Below are positions 1 through 8,381 of a stretch of 37,615 nucleotides of DNA, piece by piece. Within the stretch, counting starts at the first letter, position 1. Every line of letters starts with the position of its first letter. A program made the translations under genes and the position numbers. Location of the stretch: positions 1 through 37,615 of the forward strand of contig NZ_JABMCR010000007.1 of NCBI RefSeq assembly GCF_013179555.1, written 5' to 3'. This DNA comes from Bacillus haikouensis. GTDB taxonomy: Bacteria; Bacillota; Bacilli; Bacillales; Bacillaceae_B. The notes under the pieces were generated by a model that saw only the letters and a program-made list of their open reading frames with translations, was not told where the DNA came from and did no database searches.

Positions 1-1
1 C

Positions 2-292
<291 letters not shown>

Positions 293-331
293 TTAAAAGG
301 AGCTGACTTTATCTATCTTTTGTTGCAGATT

Positions 332-388
332 AAAGTGGCGAGTTTCCATGTATGTAAAGTTACTAGCATACGTGGGGCTCGCCACTTT
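332..388 (+). terminator. long hairpin after the GH1 gene
   Basis: AAAGTGGCGAG (332-342) pairs perfectly with CTCGCCACTTT (378-388). Inside it CCATGTATG (346-354) pairs with CATACGTGG (367-375) with one G-T pair. This gives about 20 bp of stem around a 12-nt loop. There is no good T-run after it, so it may end transcription weakly or protect the 3' end. Confidence 0.6.
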
Positions 389-504
389 GGTTTACCAGAA
401 GAAAGAGTTTAATGATAAGTAATATTTGATTACAGGGCAGGAATTTCAAATAAAATGTCGAAGGATAAAAGATAATAGAAAGTCTTAACCTGGAGGAAAA
501 AACC

Positions 505-1752
505 ATGCCCAAAAACAATAATTCCGTGATCCTGCCCCTCAAAAAACGAGAAGAAATTCAAAACCGCTGGCTCTTCCACCGGTTGAATACGTTATTGCCT
601 GTGTTGATGAAGAAGCATGAGTTGGAGATGTGGGTTGTGATTGGCAGGGAGTATAATGAGGATCCTGTATTGAAAACTCTCTATCCTGCGGCTATCGACA
701 GTTCGCGAAGATTGACGATTCTGGTCTTCTGGTTGGATGAGGAGCAGCAGTTGAAGCGCTGGGTGATCCACCCGAACCCTAGTTTCGAGCCTTTTTATGA
801 GCGGATTTGGCAGCGGGAAGAAGGAGATCAGTGGGAGTGTTTGAGGAGGATTGTGGAGAGGTGCAGTCCGGAGACGATCGGTTTGGATTATTCCCATACA
901 TTTGGGGTCGGGGATGGGCTCAGCCGTTCTTATTTTGAGCGGTTGGATATGGTGTTGAATGAGCATAGTGACCGGTTTGTGAGTGCGCAGCAGCTCGTGG
1001 TTGATTGGCTTTCTATCAGGAGTGAAAAGGAAATGGTGTCGTATCCTGCGATTGCTGAGCTGGCGAGGGAAATCGCGGAGGAGGCGTTATCGGCAAGGGT
1101 GATCCATCCCGGAATCACGACGACGGAGGATGTGGTGGATTGGATCCGGCAGCGGGTGTTGGATCTCGGAATTGAGACGTCCTTTTATCCGACGGTCGAT
1201 CTTCAGCGAAAAGGAGCCGGGATGGACCGGATCGAAGGGGAAATCATCCGGCCTGGTGATATCGTTCATCTGGATTTTGGGATCAGGTATCTCGGGCTTG
1301 CAACAGATACGCAGCAGCTCGCCTACGTGTTGCAGCCCGGGGAAACCGATGCGCCGGAAGGACTTCAGTCTGCTTTCATTACCGCACTAAGGCTCGAGGA
1401 TATTTTGAGCGCTGAGATGAAGGAAGGGAGAACAGGGAATGATGTATTCCATGCCGCTATTACTGCTGCAAAAAAGGAACAGATCGATGCGATGATTTAT
1501 TCCCATCCGGTCGGACCGCATTGTCACGAAGCGGGTTCCTTGATCGGCCTTTATGATCAGCAAGGGGACGTTCCGGTAAAAGGTGATCTTCCCCTGACAG
1601 CCAATACGTGCTACGCGATGGAATTCAATATCCGGCAGTTTGTGCCTGAGTGGGGGCAGGAGGTGCCGATTTATTTAGAAGAGCCCGTTGCTTTGATCAA
1701 TGGTAAAGTTGAATATATGGCGAAGCGGCAGATGGGGTTTTATTTGATTTAG
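505..1752 (+). CDS. M24 family metallopeptidase (Xaa-Pro aminopeptidase-like)
   Basis: A 415-residue cytoplasmic protein with a creatinase-like N-terminal domain (about 20-170) and a pita-bread M24 domain (about 175-400). Metal ligands expected for the family are visible: Asp257 in HLDFG, Asp268 in ATDTQQ, His in SHPVGPHCHEAG, Glu in YAMEFN and Glu in WGQEVPIYLEE. The domain layout is that of proline-specific aminopeptidases and related hydrolases, but the dipeptide or creatine-like substrate cannot be told from sequence. The start is supported by GGAGG at 492-496, 8 bases before the ATG. It seems to be a single-gene unit, with no close partner on either side. Confidence 0.88.
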   Translation: MPKNNNSVILPLKKREEIQNRWLFHRLNTLLPVLMKKHELEMWVVIGREYNEDPVLKTLYPAAIDSSRRLTILVFWLDEEQQLKRWVIHPNPSFEPFYERIWQREEGDQWECLRRIVERCSPETIGLDYSHTFGVGDGLSRSYFERLDMVLNEHSDRFVSAQQLVVDWLSIRSEKEMVSYPAIAELAREIAEEALSARVIHPGITTTEDVVDWIRQRVLDLGIETSFYPTVDLQRKGAGMDRIEGEIIRPGDIVHLDFGIRYLGLATDTQQLAYVLQPGETDAPEGLQSAFITALRLEDILSAEMKEGRTGNDVFHAAITAAKKEQIDAMIYSHPVGPHCHEAGSLIGLYDQQGDVPVKGDLPLTANTCYAMEFNIRQFVPEWGQEVPIYLEEPVALINGKVEYMAKRQMGFYLI

Positions 1753-1955
1753 CGGTATTATCTAGTAAATTATTTTAGGGTGATAATAGCAGGATTCATC
1801 ATTAATCTGGCATCTATCAGCATCCATCCACCGCATAAAGTTTGTGTATTTCTCCTAATGCTTTTACAATAAAAAGTAACAAGAGATGAGCTGTTCGACA
1901 TGGCCGGCGGGGTTAAATGCAGCCGCGTCATTGCTCACAGTGGAGGTGCCAATAG

Positions 1956-2324
1956 ATGAGCAACACAGAAAAACACTATTCAGAGGATAAATTTTGGGAC
2001 AAATTGAAGAAGTTCGGGGTGAAGGCAGGACATTCCGTGGTATACACAGCGTTACTTCTTTATTTTGTACTGCAGAAGCCGGATGTTCCGAAAAAAGCAA
2101 AGATGGTGATCATTGGAGCTCTTGGATATTTCATTCTTCCGACGGATTTCATTCCTGATATAGCAATCGGGATCGGCTTTACGGATGACCTTGGTGCACT
2201 CGGTGTAGCACTGCTGCAGGTGGCGATGTATATCGATGAGGACGTGAAGGCGAAAGCAAAGGCAAAATTGACCGATTGGTTCGGGGAAGATGTGGATACT
2301 TCTGAGGTTGATGGGAAATTGTAG
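1956..2324 (+). CDS. YkvA-like DUF1232 membrane protein
   Basis: A 122-residue protein of the DUF1232/YkvA family. The family core is seen as a helix around 25-43, then KAKMVIIGALGYFILPTDFIPD (about 48-69) and the GFTDDLGAL motif. ILPxDxIPD followed by GxxDDL is diagnostic. The C-terminus is a charged KAKAKAKLTDWFGED helix. The function of the family is unknown; members are small membrane-associated proteins. GGAGG at 1941-1945 sits 10 bases before the ATG. A strong convergent terminator follows. Confidence 0.87.
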   Translation: MSNTEKHYSEDKFWDKLKKFGVKAGHSVVYTALLLYFVLQKPDVPKKAKMVIIGALGYFILPTDFIPDIAIGIGFTDDLGALGVALLQVAMYIDEDVKAKAKAKLTDWFGEDVDTSEVDGKL

Positions 2325-2358
2325 TGGGAATGCCTCCTGCTCTTATTGTTTATAGAAG

Positions 2359-2390
2359 AAATGACGCATGAATTGGCATGCGTCATTTTT
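2359..2390. terminator. bidirectional intrinsic terminator
   Basis: AATGACGCATG and CATGCGTCATT form an 11-bp stem around AATTGG, followed by a T-run (TTTTT) on the plus strand and A-rich sequence on the other side. It lies between the convergent YkvA-like gene and the lipoprotein gene and can serve both. Confidence 0.85.
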
Positions 2391-2415
2391 AATTGAAACA
2401 GGGAATGAGGATGCA

Positions 2416-2814
2416 CTATCTTTTTATTTTTATTAGATCATCAGAAGGAGTAAGATGATCCTTCTCTCCAATAGAGAAACCCGATTTTTGACGGTCTATT
2501 TCCGCATAGTGAACAACTTTCTCTTCATGAAGAAAAACCAATAAATAGATATCATCCCGGATTCGCAGATTGCTTGGATCTTCGAATTCAGTGCCCATTA
2601 CTTCTTCCATTTTCTCTTGCGGTGTATAAGGGGTGAACAAGAAAGCCTGTTCCCAGTTGAAATCTGTTAATGGGTTAATCGATAATTCACTGTTGGTTTT
2701 ATCTTCCACAGTCGAATGAATCGCTTCCTCTAAACCTTTATTATGCTGAACCTCACTTTGGTTGCATCCTGCTAATAATAGGATAAGAAGGATTGCTTTT
2801 TTCAATGAAATCAC
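2416..2814 (-). CDS. small lipoprotein, unknown function
   Basis: A 132-residue protein with a short basic N-terminus, a hydrophobic stretch AILLILLL and the lipobox LAGC, so cleavage before Cys16 or so and anchoring on the outer face of the membrane are expected. The mature part is acidic and soluble, with the segment FNWEQAFLFTPYTPQEKMEEVMG, which resembles a recurring but uncharacterised Bacillus lipoprotein type. AAGGTGAT lies just before the start. No partner gene is adjacent. A perfect 18-bp palindrome lies about 40 bp upstream and may control it. Confidence 0.75.
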   Translation of the reverse strand: MISLKKAILLILLLAGCNQSEVQHNKGLEEAIHSTVEDKTNSELSINPLTDFNWEQAFLFTPYTPQEKMEEVMGTEFEDPSNLRIRDDIYLLVFLHEEKVVHYAEIDRQKSGFSIGEKDHLTPSDDLIKIKR

Positions 2815-2855
2815 CTTTTCATGTATTTCTATACTTCCGACCGGATCTCAATTTC

Positions 2856-2873
2856 TATGTTAATATTAACATA
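2856..2873. promoter_or_regulatory. perfect 18-bp palindrome, candidate operator
   Basis: TATGTTAATATTAACATA is a perfect dyad between the divergent lipoprotein gene (start 2814, minus) and the SRPBCC gene (start 3066, plus). Its size and position fit a dimeric repressor site. No regulator gene is adjacent, so the protein that binds it is unknown. Confidence 0.5.
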
Positions 2874-3065
2874 ATATTACAATTAATATAGAGACATTGA
2901 TAAGAGTAGTTGATTGCAAGGCAATCTAAGGCACAAAAAGGTTTTGAACATGGACAGGCCCACTTTGCAGACTGGGATTACATATAGAATGGAACAAGCA
3001 GCAGGACTATCAACATCCCATGGGGAACATAATGATAGACAGGAAATAATAAGGGGGATTACAAT

Positions 3066-3527
3066 TTGAGTGTTCATTTCGAGGTAGTAAGACATATCGG
3101 AGTATCCAAAGAAAGAGCGTATGAAGGACTGCTGGATCTTGATGCTGCGAGGCATTGGATGCAGGGGCTGGTGAAGATGGAGAGATTGGATGATGGGCCG
3201 CTGCGTGAGGGGAGCGAGTGGAAAGAGACGAGAAAGATGTTTGGGAAAGAAGCTTTTGAACATTTTGAAGTGGTGGAGCTTGATGAACCAAACAGAATCG
3301 TGCTGCGATGTGACGGGACGAAAGGGACGACGGGTAAAGGGGAATTTATTTTTACATACATCCTCACTTCAGCGGGTGAGCAGACAGAAGTGACGCTGAA
3401 TGGGGAAATCCGGGGAATGACCGGTATCGCGAAGTTGTTTACTAAGATGATGGCCGGGATGTTCAAGAAAGCTTGTACGAAGGATCTGGATGCGTTGAAA
3501 ATGCATTTGGAGAGCAGAGTGCATTGA
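3066..3527 (+). CDS. SRPBCC family protein
   Basis: A 153-residue SRPBCC (START/Bet v1-like) fold protein. It has the usual opening strand VHFEVVRHIGVSKERAYEGLLDL, the W in ARHWMQG, the mid strands GSEWKETRKMFG and NRIVLRCDGTKG, and a long C-terminal helix ending KDLDALKMHLES. These proteins bind hydrophobic ligands in a cavity; the ligand here is unknown. The start is TTG at 3066, chosen because AAGGGGG sits 8-9 bases upstream and no in-frame ATG is near. It is 54 bp from the YdeI-like gene and may be co-transcribed with it. Confidence 0.8.
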   Translation: MSVHFEVVRHIGVSKERAYEGLLDLDAARHWMQGLVKMERLDDGPLREGSEWKETRKMFGKEAFEHFEVVELDEPNRIVLRCDGTKGTTGKGEFIFTYILTSAGEQTEVTLNGEIRGMTGIAKLFTKMMAGMFKKACTKDLDALKMHLESRVH

Positions 3528-3580
3528 TTTTTTTAATGGAAAGAATGGGTCGTAACTGACCAGCAACTCAGGAGGATATC

Positions 3581-4231
3581 ATGACAATTATGACGAAATT
3601 AAAGCTTGATCAGTATGAGAATCTCGCCATGTTAAATCAACCGGATGACTATGATGTTTTTGACGGGTATCAGAGCGGACTCACTGGGGGACACGATGCG
3701 ATTTTTATCTTCGTGGAAACGGTTGAGGAGATGGCGCGCTATACTCAGATGATCATTGAGGAAGGGCAGCTGCTTGAGAAAGGCTATCTCTTTTTTGCCT
3801 ATCCAAAAAAGGGGAACAAGCGCTATGAGACGTATGTTCACAGGGACGAGATTTTCCCGGCCTTGAAGGTCGGAGACGGTGGATATGTGACAGGCAGCGA
3901 TGTGAAGTTCTCGCGGATGGTCAGTATGGATAAAGTCTTTACGGTCGTGGGCTTGAAGAGAGAAAAGAGGAAGACAAAGAAGTCATCTGCTGCTAGTCAA
4001 TGTGTCGCTGACTATGAAGATAACGTTCAGGATGTTGAGAATCTGCTCGCGGGTCATCCGGATGAACTTTCGTTTTTCAAAGAACTGACGCCAGGATATC
4101 GGCGGGATTGGGCACGTTATCTCTTTTCGGTCAAACAGGAGAAAACGCGTGAGAAGCGCCGCGGGCAAATGGTCGATATCTTATCACAGGGATATAAATC
4201 AGTGGATTTGTATCGGCAGAAGAAGAAGTGA
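3581..4231 (+). CDS. YdeI/OmpD-associated-like protein
   Basis: A 216-residue protein. The N-terminal half (about 10-125) has a DUF3052-like pattern with the conserved YPKKGNK segment. The C-terminal half (about 150-210) carries the YdeI module: L-x-x-x-PGYRRDWARYLFSVKQEKTREKRRGQMVDIL, matching the family pattern of an alpha-helical domain with KxxTRxxR. The family has been linked to stress and bacteriocin tolerance in other bacteria, but the biochemical role is not known. AGGAGGATATC precedes the ATG. A terminator follows directly. Confidence 0.75.
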   Translation: MTIMTKLKLDQYENLAMLNQPDDYDVFDGYQSGLTGGHDAIFIFVETVEEMARYTQMIIEEGQLLEKGYLFFAYPKKGNKRYETYVHRDEIFPALKVGDGGYVTGSDVKFSRMVSMDKVFTVVGLKREKRKTKKSSAASQCVADYEDNVQDVENLLAGHPDELSFFKELTPGYRRDWARYLFSVKQEKTREKRRGQMVDILSQGYKSVDLYRQKKK

Positions 4232-4243
4232 TCAAGGAAGAAT

Positions 4244-4287
4244 AGGACGGTTCTTGTGCTGGAGAAGCAGGGGGATCGTCCTTTTTT
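4244..4287 (+). terminator. intrinsic terminator of the YdeI-like gene
   Basis: AGGACGGTTC pairs with GATCGTCCT across a loop of about 24 nt, followed by six T. The outer six pairs (AGGACG/CGTCCT) are perfect. Confidence 0.65.
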
Positions 4288-4339
4288 GACTGCGTCATGA
4301 AGTCAGCTGCGGCACCCGCACAGGATGCCGGCTGTTGAT

Positions 4340-5203
4340 TTAGTCAGACGAAACATACTCCATTATTATGGGATCATTGCGATCCATGGTTGCTTTATAC
4401 AAGCTGATGGTACCGGAGGGCGGAGCGGGTTCGTTCGAGTTGCTCTTGAAGGTTTCATTTAATGCGATGGTCCAATGAGCCTGATTGTTTTTCACCAACA
4501 CAACCGCGAGTGTGCCGAATTGAACAATAGTGTCCCACTCATAGCGTTCCATTTCACCGTTGTCGTCGATCGTGATTCCTTCAGGCGAACTGATGACGCG
4601 TGCATTTGTCCCTTTCCATGTGCCTTGAAGAGTTGGACCGACATAGGTATAAGAGGTTCCTCCATCCCGGTCGCCATACGTCCCGACGTATTGATGGGTC
4701 GTCCCGTCATCTGCCTTATAGGTGACAGCTGCAATGTCTTTTTCGAGCCACTTTACTTTGAATTCACCACTTGTCTTATAAGGCAGGATTTCCTGAGGGC
4801 GGGCGAACAGCCAATAAGAGGTTCGATAATGGACAGCTTGTCCTGTTTCCTTGTTTTCCTTGATGACGAATAGATGTTTCAAGTCCGGTGAAAGGCTGAT
4901 TACCTGGTTTGTTTTTTGACTGTGATGGACCAGCAGACCTGCATGAAGAAGGATGAGTAGCGCAGTCACACTGGCGATGGTCAACTTCACCTTTTTTGTG
5001 ACGGTAAAAAGCAGAAATATCGAGAATGCCATACAAGCAGCGATTAATAGATTTATCAGGTAAAACATGCGATTATCCGTGTATTCTACATCATATCGCG
5101 ATTGAAGGAAAAGGAAGCCCATCTGCAGGCAAAAAAGCCCGATGGCTGTAATGAAAAGCAGCCAGCCTCCTGATTTTTTGAATCGTGTGTCAATCGGTTT
5201 CAT
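4340..5203 (-). CDS. membrane protein with extracytoplasmic domain, unknown
   Basis: A 287-residue protein. It has three predicted membrane segments near the N-terminus (about 13-34, 44-66 and 72-92), then a soluble beta-rich region facing outside, with repeated aromatic strands such as GGTSYTYVGPTLQGTWKG. I do not recognise a family. Its start overlaps the end of the upstream Asp-box protein by 14 bp in another frame, so the two are translationally coupled and probably act together. A weak GGAGGCAC ribosome site lies inside the upstream gene. Confidence 0.7.
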   Translation of the reverse strand: MKPIDTRFKKSGGWLLFITAIGLFCLQMGFLFLQSRYDVEYTDNRMFYLINLLIAACMAFSIFLLFTVTKKVKLTIASVTALLILLHAGLLVHHSQKTNQVISLSPDLKHLFVIKENKETGQAVHYRTSYWLFARPQEILPYKTSGEFKVKWLEKDIAAVTYKADDGTTHQYVGTYGDRDGGTSYTYVGPTLQGTWKGTNARVISSPEGITIDDNGEMERYEWDTIVQFGTLAVVLVKNNQAHWTIALNETFKSNSNEPAPPSGTISLYKATMDRNDPIIMEYVSSD

Positions 5204-6140
5204 CCGGTTGTGCCTCCTCGGAAAACGTCCATGACTGGCCGTGGTCGTATGAAATGAATTTCCCCTTTATTCTCCCGCCTTTATAATCCCCGTTTGGACC
5301 TTGGTTGAGATAAACTGCTAAGTGATCTTCTTCTTTAAAAGGTACTTCCGCCATGACGAAAATGTTGTGATAGGTTTCAGGCATTTCTATATTTGCCTTG
5401 CTCCAGGATTTTCCCCCATCCAGCGTGATGTGCAGGTCAGGCTCTACTGGATTGAGGATACCGAAAGACAGGAAGCCTGTTTGTTCATCGACAAATCCTC
5501 CATCATAAAGTAACCGGGTCACATCCGGATGGGCGGTTTCCCGCCAGGTTTTTCCGCCATCATCTGTCAGGTAGACGGTCGTCCATTCCTGTGACATGGT
5601 GCGGTCGCCTGAAACGATGACATAGCCAAAGGACTCATTGATAAATTCAACTTTCCGGAAGCGGATGGGCGGATATTGCTCCGTGACGACCGCATTTTCC
5701 CATGTCTTCCCTTTGTCCAGTGAGTAGATCAGCTTAATGCTTTTTCCATATGCACTGTCCACGGACCCTGTGCTGCTGTCATCAGCATATAAGAACGCAG
5801 CTCGATCCCGGGTGAGGATAAAGCTGTTCTGAATCAGCTCCTGCTCGTCCCCTGAATACTCCCCTTCGAATAACGTCTCTTTTTCAATCGGGACCTCAGC
5901 CCACTCATCCCCGTTCGAGTACGTGATCTGCAGCTGATCATGCTGAAGCGAGTACCCAATCGGATCATCTACATAAATCGGCTGTAGGGGGGAAGGTTGT
6001 GACTGGACTGATTCTTGAGTGTCGGGCTTTTCAGTTGTCTGGTTCGGGCCTGGAGGAGTCGAAGACATTTCAAAAAAGAAAACTCCCGCGACCAGGCCAA
6101 TCAACATAAGAACAAGCGTAGCAATCATCATTTTTTTCAA
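5190..6140 (-). CDS. exported Asp-box (BNR) beta-propeller protein
   Basis: A 316-residue protein with an N-terminal membrane anchor or signal (about 2-22), a Pro/Gln/Thr-rich linker (about 25-55), and a propeller-like domain with four Asp-box motifs: SLDKGKTW, TDDGGKTW, TLDGGKSW and SYDHGQSW. Asp boxes mark sialidase-like propellers but are structural, and no sialidase catalytic Arg triad is apparent, so binding or scaffolding outside the cell is more likely than catalysis. I chose TTG at 6140 because AAGGAGT lies 9 bases upstream; an upstream ATG at 6167 has no such site. It is the first gene of an overlapping pair with the downstream membrane protein. Confidence 0.75.
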   Translation of the reverse strand: MKKMMIATLVLMLIGLVAGVFFFEMSSTPPGPNQTTEKPDTQESVQSQPSPLQPIYVDDPIGYSLQHDQLQITYSNGDEWAEVPIEKETLFEGEYSGDEQELIQNSFILTRDRAAFLYADDSSTGSVDSAYGKSIKLIYSLDKGKTWENAVVTEQYPPIRFRKVEFINESFGYVIVSGDRTMSQEWTTVYLTDDGGKTWRETAHPDVTRLLYDGGFVDEQTGFLSFGILNPVEPDLHITLDGGKSWSKANIEMPETYHNIFVMAEVPFKEEDHLAVYLNQGPNGDYKGGRIKGKFISYDHGQSWTFSEEAQPDETD

Positions 6141-6280
6141 GTGAAGGACTCCTTTTATATGAACCATTGGAACAGGTACGGTTGTCCGGTCTTAGGATTA
6201 TGCGGGTCAAGCGGCGGACTGCTTAACTTACGGGCAGCGGTGTCTGTCCCGCCGGGTCGGTGCCATTTTAGGGGATTCAG

Positions 6281-7045
6281 TCATGAACCGCCGGCCAATA
6301 CTACTTTCTCTTCCCATTCACTCGCTTCATAAGCCTTTGCAATCCCGATTTCTTTAATGGAACTTTTTAGTACCTCTTTAAATTTTAATGGTAAGGGGAA
6401 CTCGCTGGTGAATGGAAAAGGATCGATTTTCATTTCGTCTTCATTGAGCCAGTGCGCAGCAAGCTGCTGGTCCTCATTATGAAAGATCTCTGTATTCTTG
6501 AATCCGTTCTTAAACCAAGGATGCTCGTCTTCTTTACCCGCACCGGGTTCATTCAAGCACACATATAACGAAAGATCATCCGAAAATTGAAGCAGGCGGA
6601 AATGCTGATGAAGGAGTTCTTCATCAAGATCAGGCAGCAATTTCTTTAGGTTCTCTTGCCTGATTGCCTCTTCGTTTAAAAATGCCAGGCAGTCTTTGTT
6701 TCTCGATTCAGTGAAGAATGAGCAGAAATGCAGGCTGCAAAGGAGAGCCGAATAGAGGTTCACACGCTCGATTTCGTCCAGCCCGATTTTGTAAAACGCC
6801 ATTTTGACCAGCAGCGGATAGTCAGAAAAGGTGAAGGGTTTGCCGGTTTCATCATTCCAAATCGGGGTGTCATCCAAACCGATCCAGCTCCGGTCGTGCT
6901 GGCAGGCGGCATAGATGGCATCTCCGAAATGTCGGTCCGAGTTTAATAGTGAAGGATCAAAATGCTTTGTGATTTCTCCGGACAGGAAGGCATGGTCATG
7001 CTGTTTGATCATGATGAAAGAGTGTTGGGTTTCTCGTATGATCAT
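6281..7045 (-). CDS. DUF3891 family protein
   Basis: A 254-residue protein starting MIIRETQHSFIMIKQHDHAFLSGEI, the characteristic opening of DUF3891, with later CxQHDRSWIGLDDTPIW and LYSALLCSLHFCSFF segments also expected of the family. It contains many His and Asp residues (KQHDHA, QHDRSW), like HD-type metal hydrolases, but no activity is established. The start at 7045 is chosen because AAAGGAGT lies 8 bases upstream; the upstream ATG at 7105 has no ribosome site. It is separated by 140 bp from the Asp-box gene. Confidence 0.82.
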   Translation of the reverse strand: MIIRETQHSFIMIKQHDHAFLSGEITKHFDPSLLNSDRHFGDAIYAACQHDRSWIGLDDTPIWNDETGKPFTFSDYPLLVKMAFYKIGLDEIERVNLYSALLCSLHFCSFFTESRNKDCLAFLNEEAIRQENLKKLLPDLDEELLHQHFRLLQFSDDLSLYVCLNEPGAGKEDEHPWFKNGFKNTEIFHNEDQQLAAHWLNEDEMKIDPFPFTSEFPLPLKFKEVLKSSIKEIGIAKAYEASEWEEKVVLAGGS

Positions 7046-7230
7046 GGTTATGACTCCTTTCTGTAAAAATGGTTTTGGCCATGAATGGATTTTTGATAGT
7101 TTCATTATATCATTTGGGTGATGTGGCGGGGGTGATGTTACATTGAGGGGCTTGTCCTGAAGGTGGAGATGAAATGGTGGCTTGGCATTGGCGGTGGGGC
7201 GGTGGGGTTTTTAATCGTAAAAAGGCATTA

Positions 7231-7375
7231 TCGATAATAAGGATCAGCCTTTGGTAAGTTCAAAGAACGTATGCTAACAGAAGGAAGCGGTGCCGGTATA
7301 TTTGATAATAGAGTTGCGGATTTCGATAATAAAATGTTTATTTTCGATAATACACTTGAAGAAATCGATAATAAG
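7231..7375. repeat. phased GATAAT repeat element E1
   Basis: Cores start at 7233, 7253, 7273, 7304, 7325, 7346 and 7367 (GATAAT, GGTAAG, GCTAAC, then four exact GATAAT, usually preceded by TT or TTC/ATC). The spacings are 20, 20, 31, 21, 21 and 21 bp. The 31-bp interval contains GAAGCGG. A G-rich tract (about 7171-7207) precedes it. It lies in the 644-bp gap between divergent genes. An in-frame ORF on the minus strand arises only because 21 bp equals 7 codons. Related elements are at 16.4 and 24.7 kb. Confidence 0.75.
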
Positions 7376-7408
7376 GTTGAAATCAATTGATGGTGGACAG
7401 TCGTTTTT

Positions 7409-7440
7409 GTGAAAAATCGAGCTGCAACCAGCTTTTTCAC
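7409..7440. other. perfect hairpin beside element E1
   Basis: GTGAAAA (7409-7415) pairs with TTTTCAC (7434-7440), and inside it AGCTG (7420-7424) pairs with CAGCT (7429-7433) around CAAC. There is no clear T-run on either side. The rest of this gap (about 7441-7689) shows only AT-rich sequence and the ribosome site of the next gene. Confidence 0.55.
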
Positions 7441-7689
7441 TTGGATGTACCGCATGGGGGGCTTCAATTAGGGGGGGCGGGTGATTTTTCGCTATTTTAT
7501 TGATTTTTACGTTGTTTGGAGACCATATTTAACTATTTTTCGAAAGATGTTTGAACGCCGTCTACATTGGGGTGATTGGGATATGAGGAATAATACACAG
7601 TAGGCACCTTTTCCAAGTAAAAAAAGGGTTTAAAAACAATTATATAGAACTGCTTAGTAGAGAAAGAATTTTTTCAGGGGGAATGAGGA

Positions 7690-8058
7690 ATGGCTGCAAC
7701 GGCAGGAATTTTAGAATGGACACTGTTATCGGAATGTCCGATACCGGATGATGTGAATGCTTTATTGATCAGCGGGGAAGAAGCAGTGGCTGCGTATAAG
7801 ACCTTTCGGGACAGTGCGATATTCACAAATAAGCGATTGATTGTAAGGGATTCGCAGGGACTGACGGGGAAGAAGGTGGAAATGTACTCCCTTCCGTATT
7901 CATCCATCACGATGTGGTCGACGGAGAATGCCGGCAGTTTCCTTGATGTGAATGCAGAGGTGGAGCTGTGGACGAAATCCGGTCACATTAAAGTGAAGCT
8001 TAAGAAAGGGATCGATGTAAGGAAGTTTGATACGTTGATTGCGGAAGCGCTTTTATAA
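7690..8058 (+). CDS. bacterial PH domain protein
   Basis: A 122-residue cytoplasmic protein. The stretch LLISGEEAVAAYKTFRDSAIFTNKRLIVRDSQGLTGKKVEMYSLPYSSI is the usual bacterial PH (bPH) pattern: an E-x-x-x-x-AYK strand, the diagnostic FTNKRLIV strand, a G-(K)-K-V turn and the S-I-P/Y-Y-S-S-I strand, followed by a C-terminal helix (VRKFDTLIAEAL). The partner or ligand is unknown. A GGGGGAATGAGG ribosome site lies just before the ATG. The small membrane protein gene follows 44 bp later and may belong to the same unit. Confidence 0.78.
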   Translation: MAATAGILEWTLLSECPIPDDVNALLISGEEAVAAYKTFRDSAIFTNKRLIVRDSQGLTGKKVEMYSLPYSSITMWSTENAGSFLDVNAEVELWTKSGHIKVKLKKGIDVRKFDTLIAEALL

Positions 8059-8102
8059 GGAATTGCTCAAATGAATCGGAAATGATGTCAGGAGTTTTAT
8101 TC

Positions 8103-8273
8103 GTGATAAAAAGGTTTTTTCTTGGATTGAAAATCATGTTGATTGTCATCGGACTCTTTCTTGCATTAAATCAGTACGAGAGTGAGCCCTGGCTGGTCTT
8201 GGTGCTTTTTTGGCTGATTACCGGAATCGAGGCAGCCGTTCGTTCCTATCGCAGGGAAAGGAAGGTTTCGTAA
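8103..8273 (+). CDS. small two-helix membrane protein
   Basis: A 56-residue protein when started at GTG 8103, which has AGGAG 8 bases upstream (8090-8094); an in-frame ATG at 8082 has no ribosome site. There are two hydrophobic helices (about 7-22 and 30-45) and a basic tail RSYRRERKVS, predicting a small inner-membrane protein with both ends in the cytoplasm. There is no recognisable family. Confidence 0.6.
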   Translation: MIKRFFLGLKIMLIVIGLFLALNQYESEPWLVLVLFWLITGIEAAVRSYRRERKVS

Positions 8274-8321
8274 AGATTCGGCAGCGGCTGTTGCGTTGGC
8301 AGCGTTAGGATAATAAATTTA

Positions 8322-8372
8322 AAAGGGCCTTCCCCCCATTGCGGTAATGTTTCACTGCAGAGGGGGAAGGCC
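8322..8372 (-). terminator. terminator of the small minus-strand membrane gene
   Basis: GGCCTTCCCCC (8326-8336) pairs with GGGGGAAGGCC (8362-8372), an 11-bp perfect stem. Read on the minus strand it is followed by CTTTTAAATTT, so it ends transcription of the gene at 8382-8618; it may also act on the plus strand. Confidence 0.75.
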
Positions 8373-8381
8373 ATTCGATCG

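Noticed and set aside
5190-6140. Sialidase activity for the Asp-box protein
   Set aside because: Asp boxes are structural. No Arg triad or Tyr/Glu catalytic pair of sialidases can be identified.
7231-7375. Plasmid-type iterons or replication origin
   Set aside because: No rep gene or DnaA boxes nearby, and similar elements occur at three other places in the window.
7228-7467. 79-codon minus-strand ORF with seven-residue repeats (LLSKSATLLSN-like)
   Set aside because: It is a translation of repeat element E1, where 21 bp equals seven codons. Copies E2 and E3 with 20-bp steps break the frame, and there is no ribosome site.
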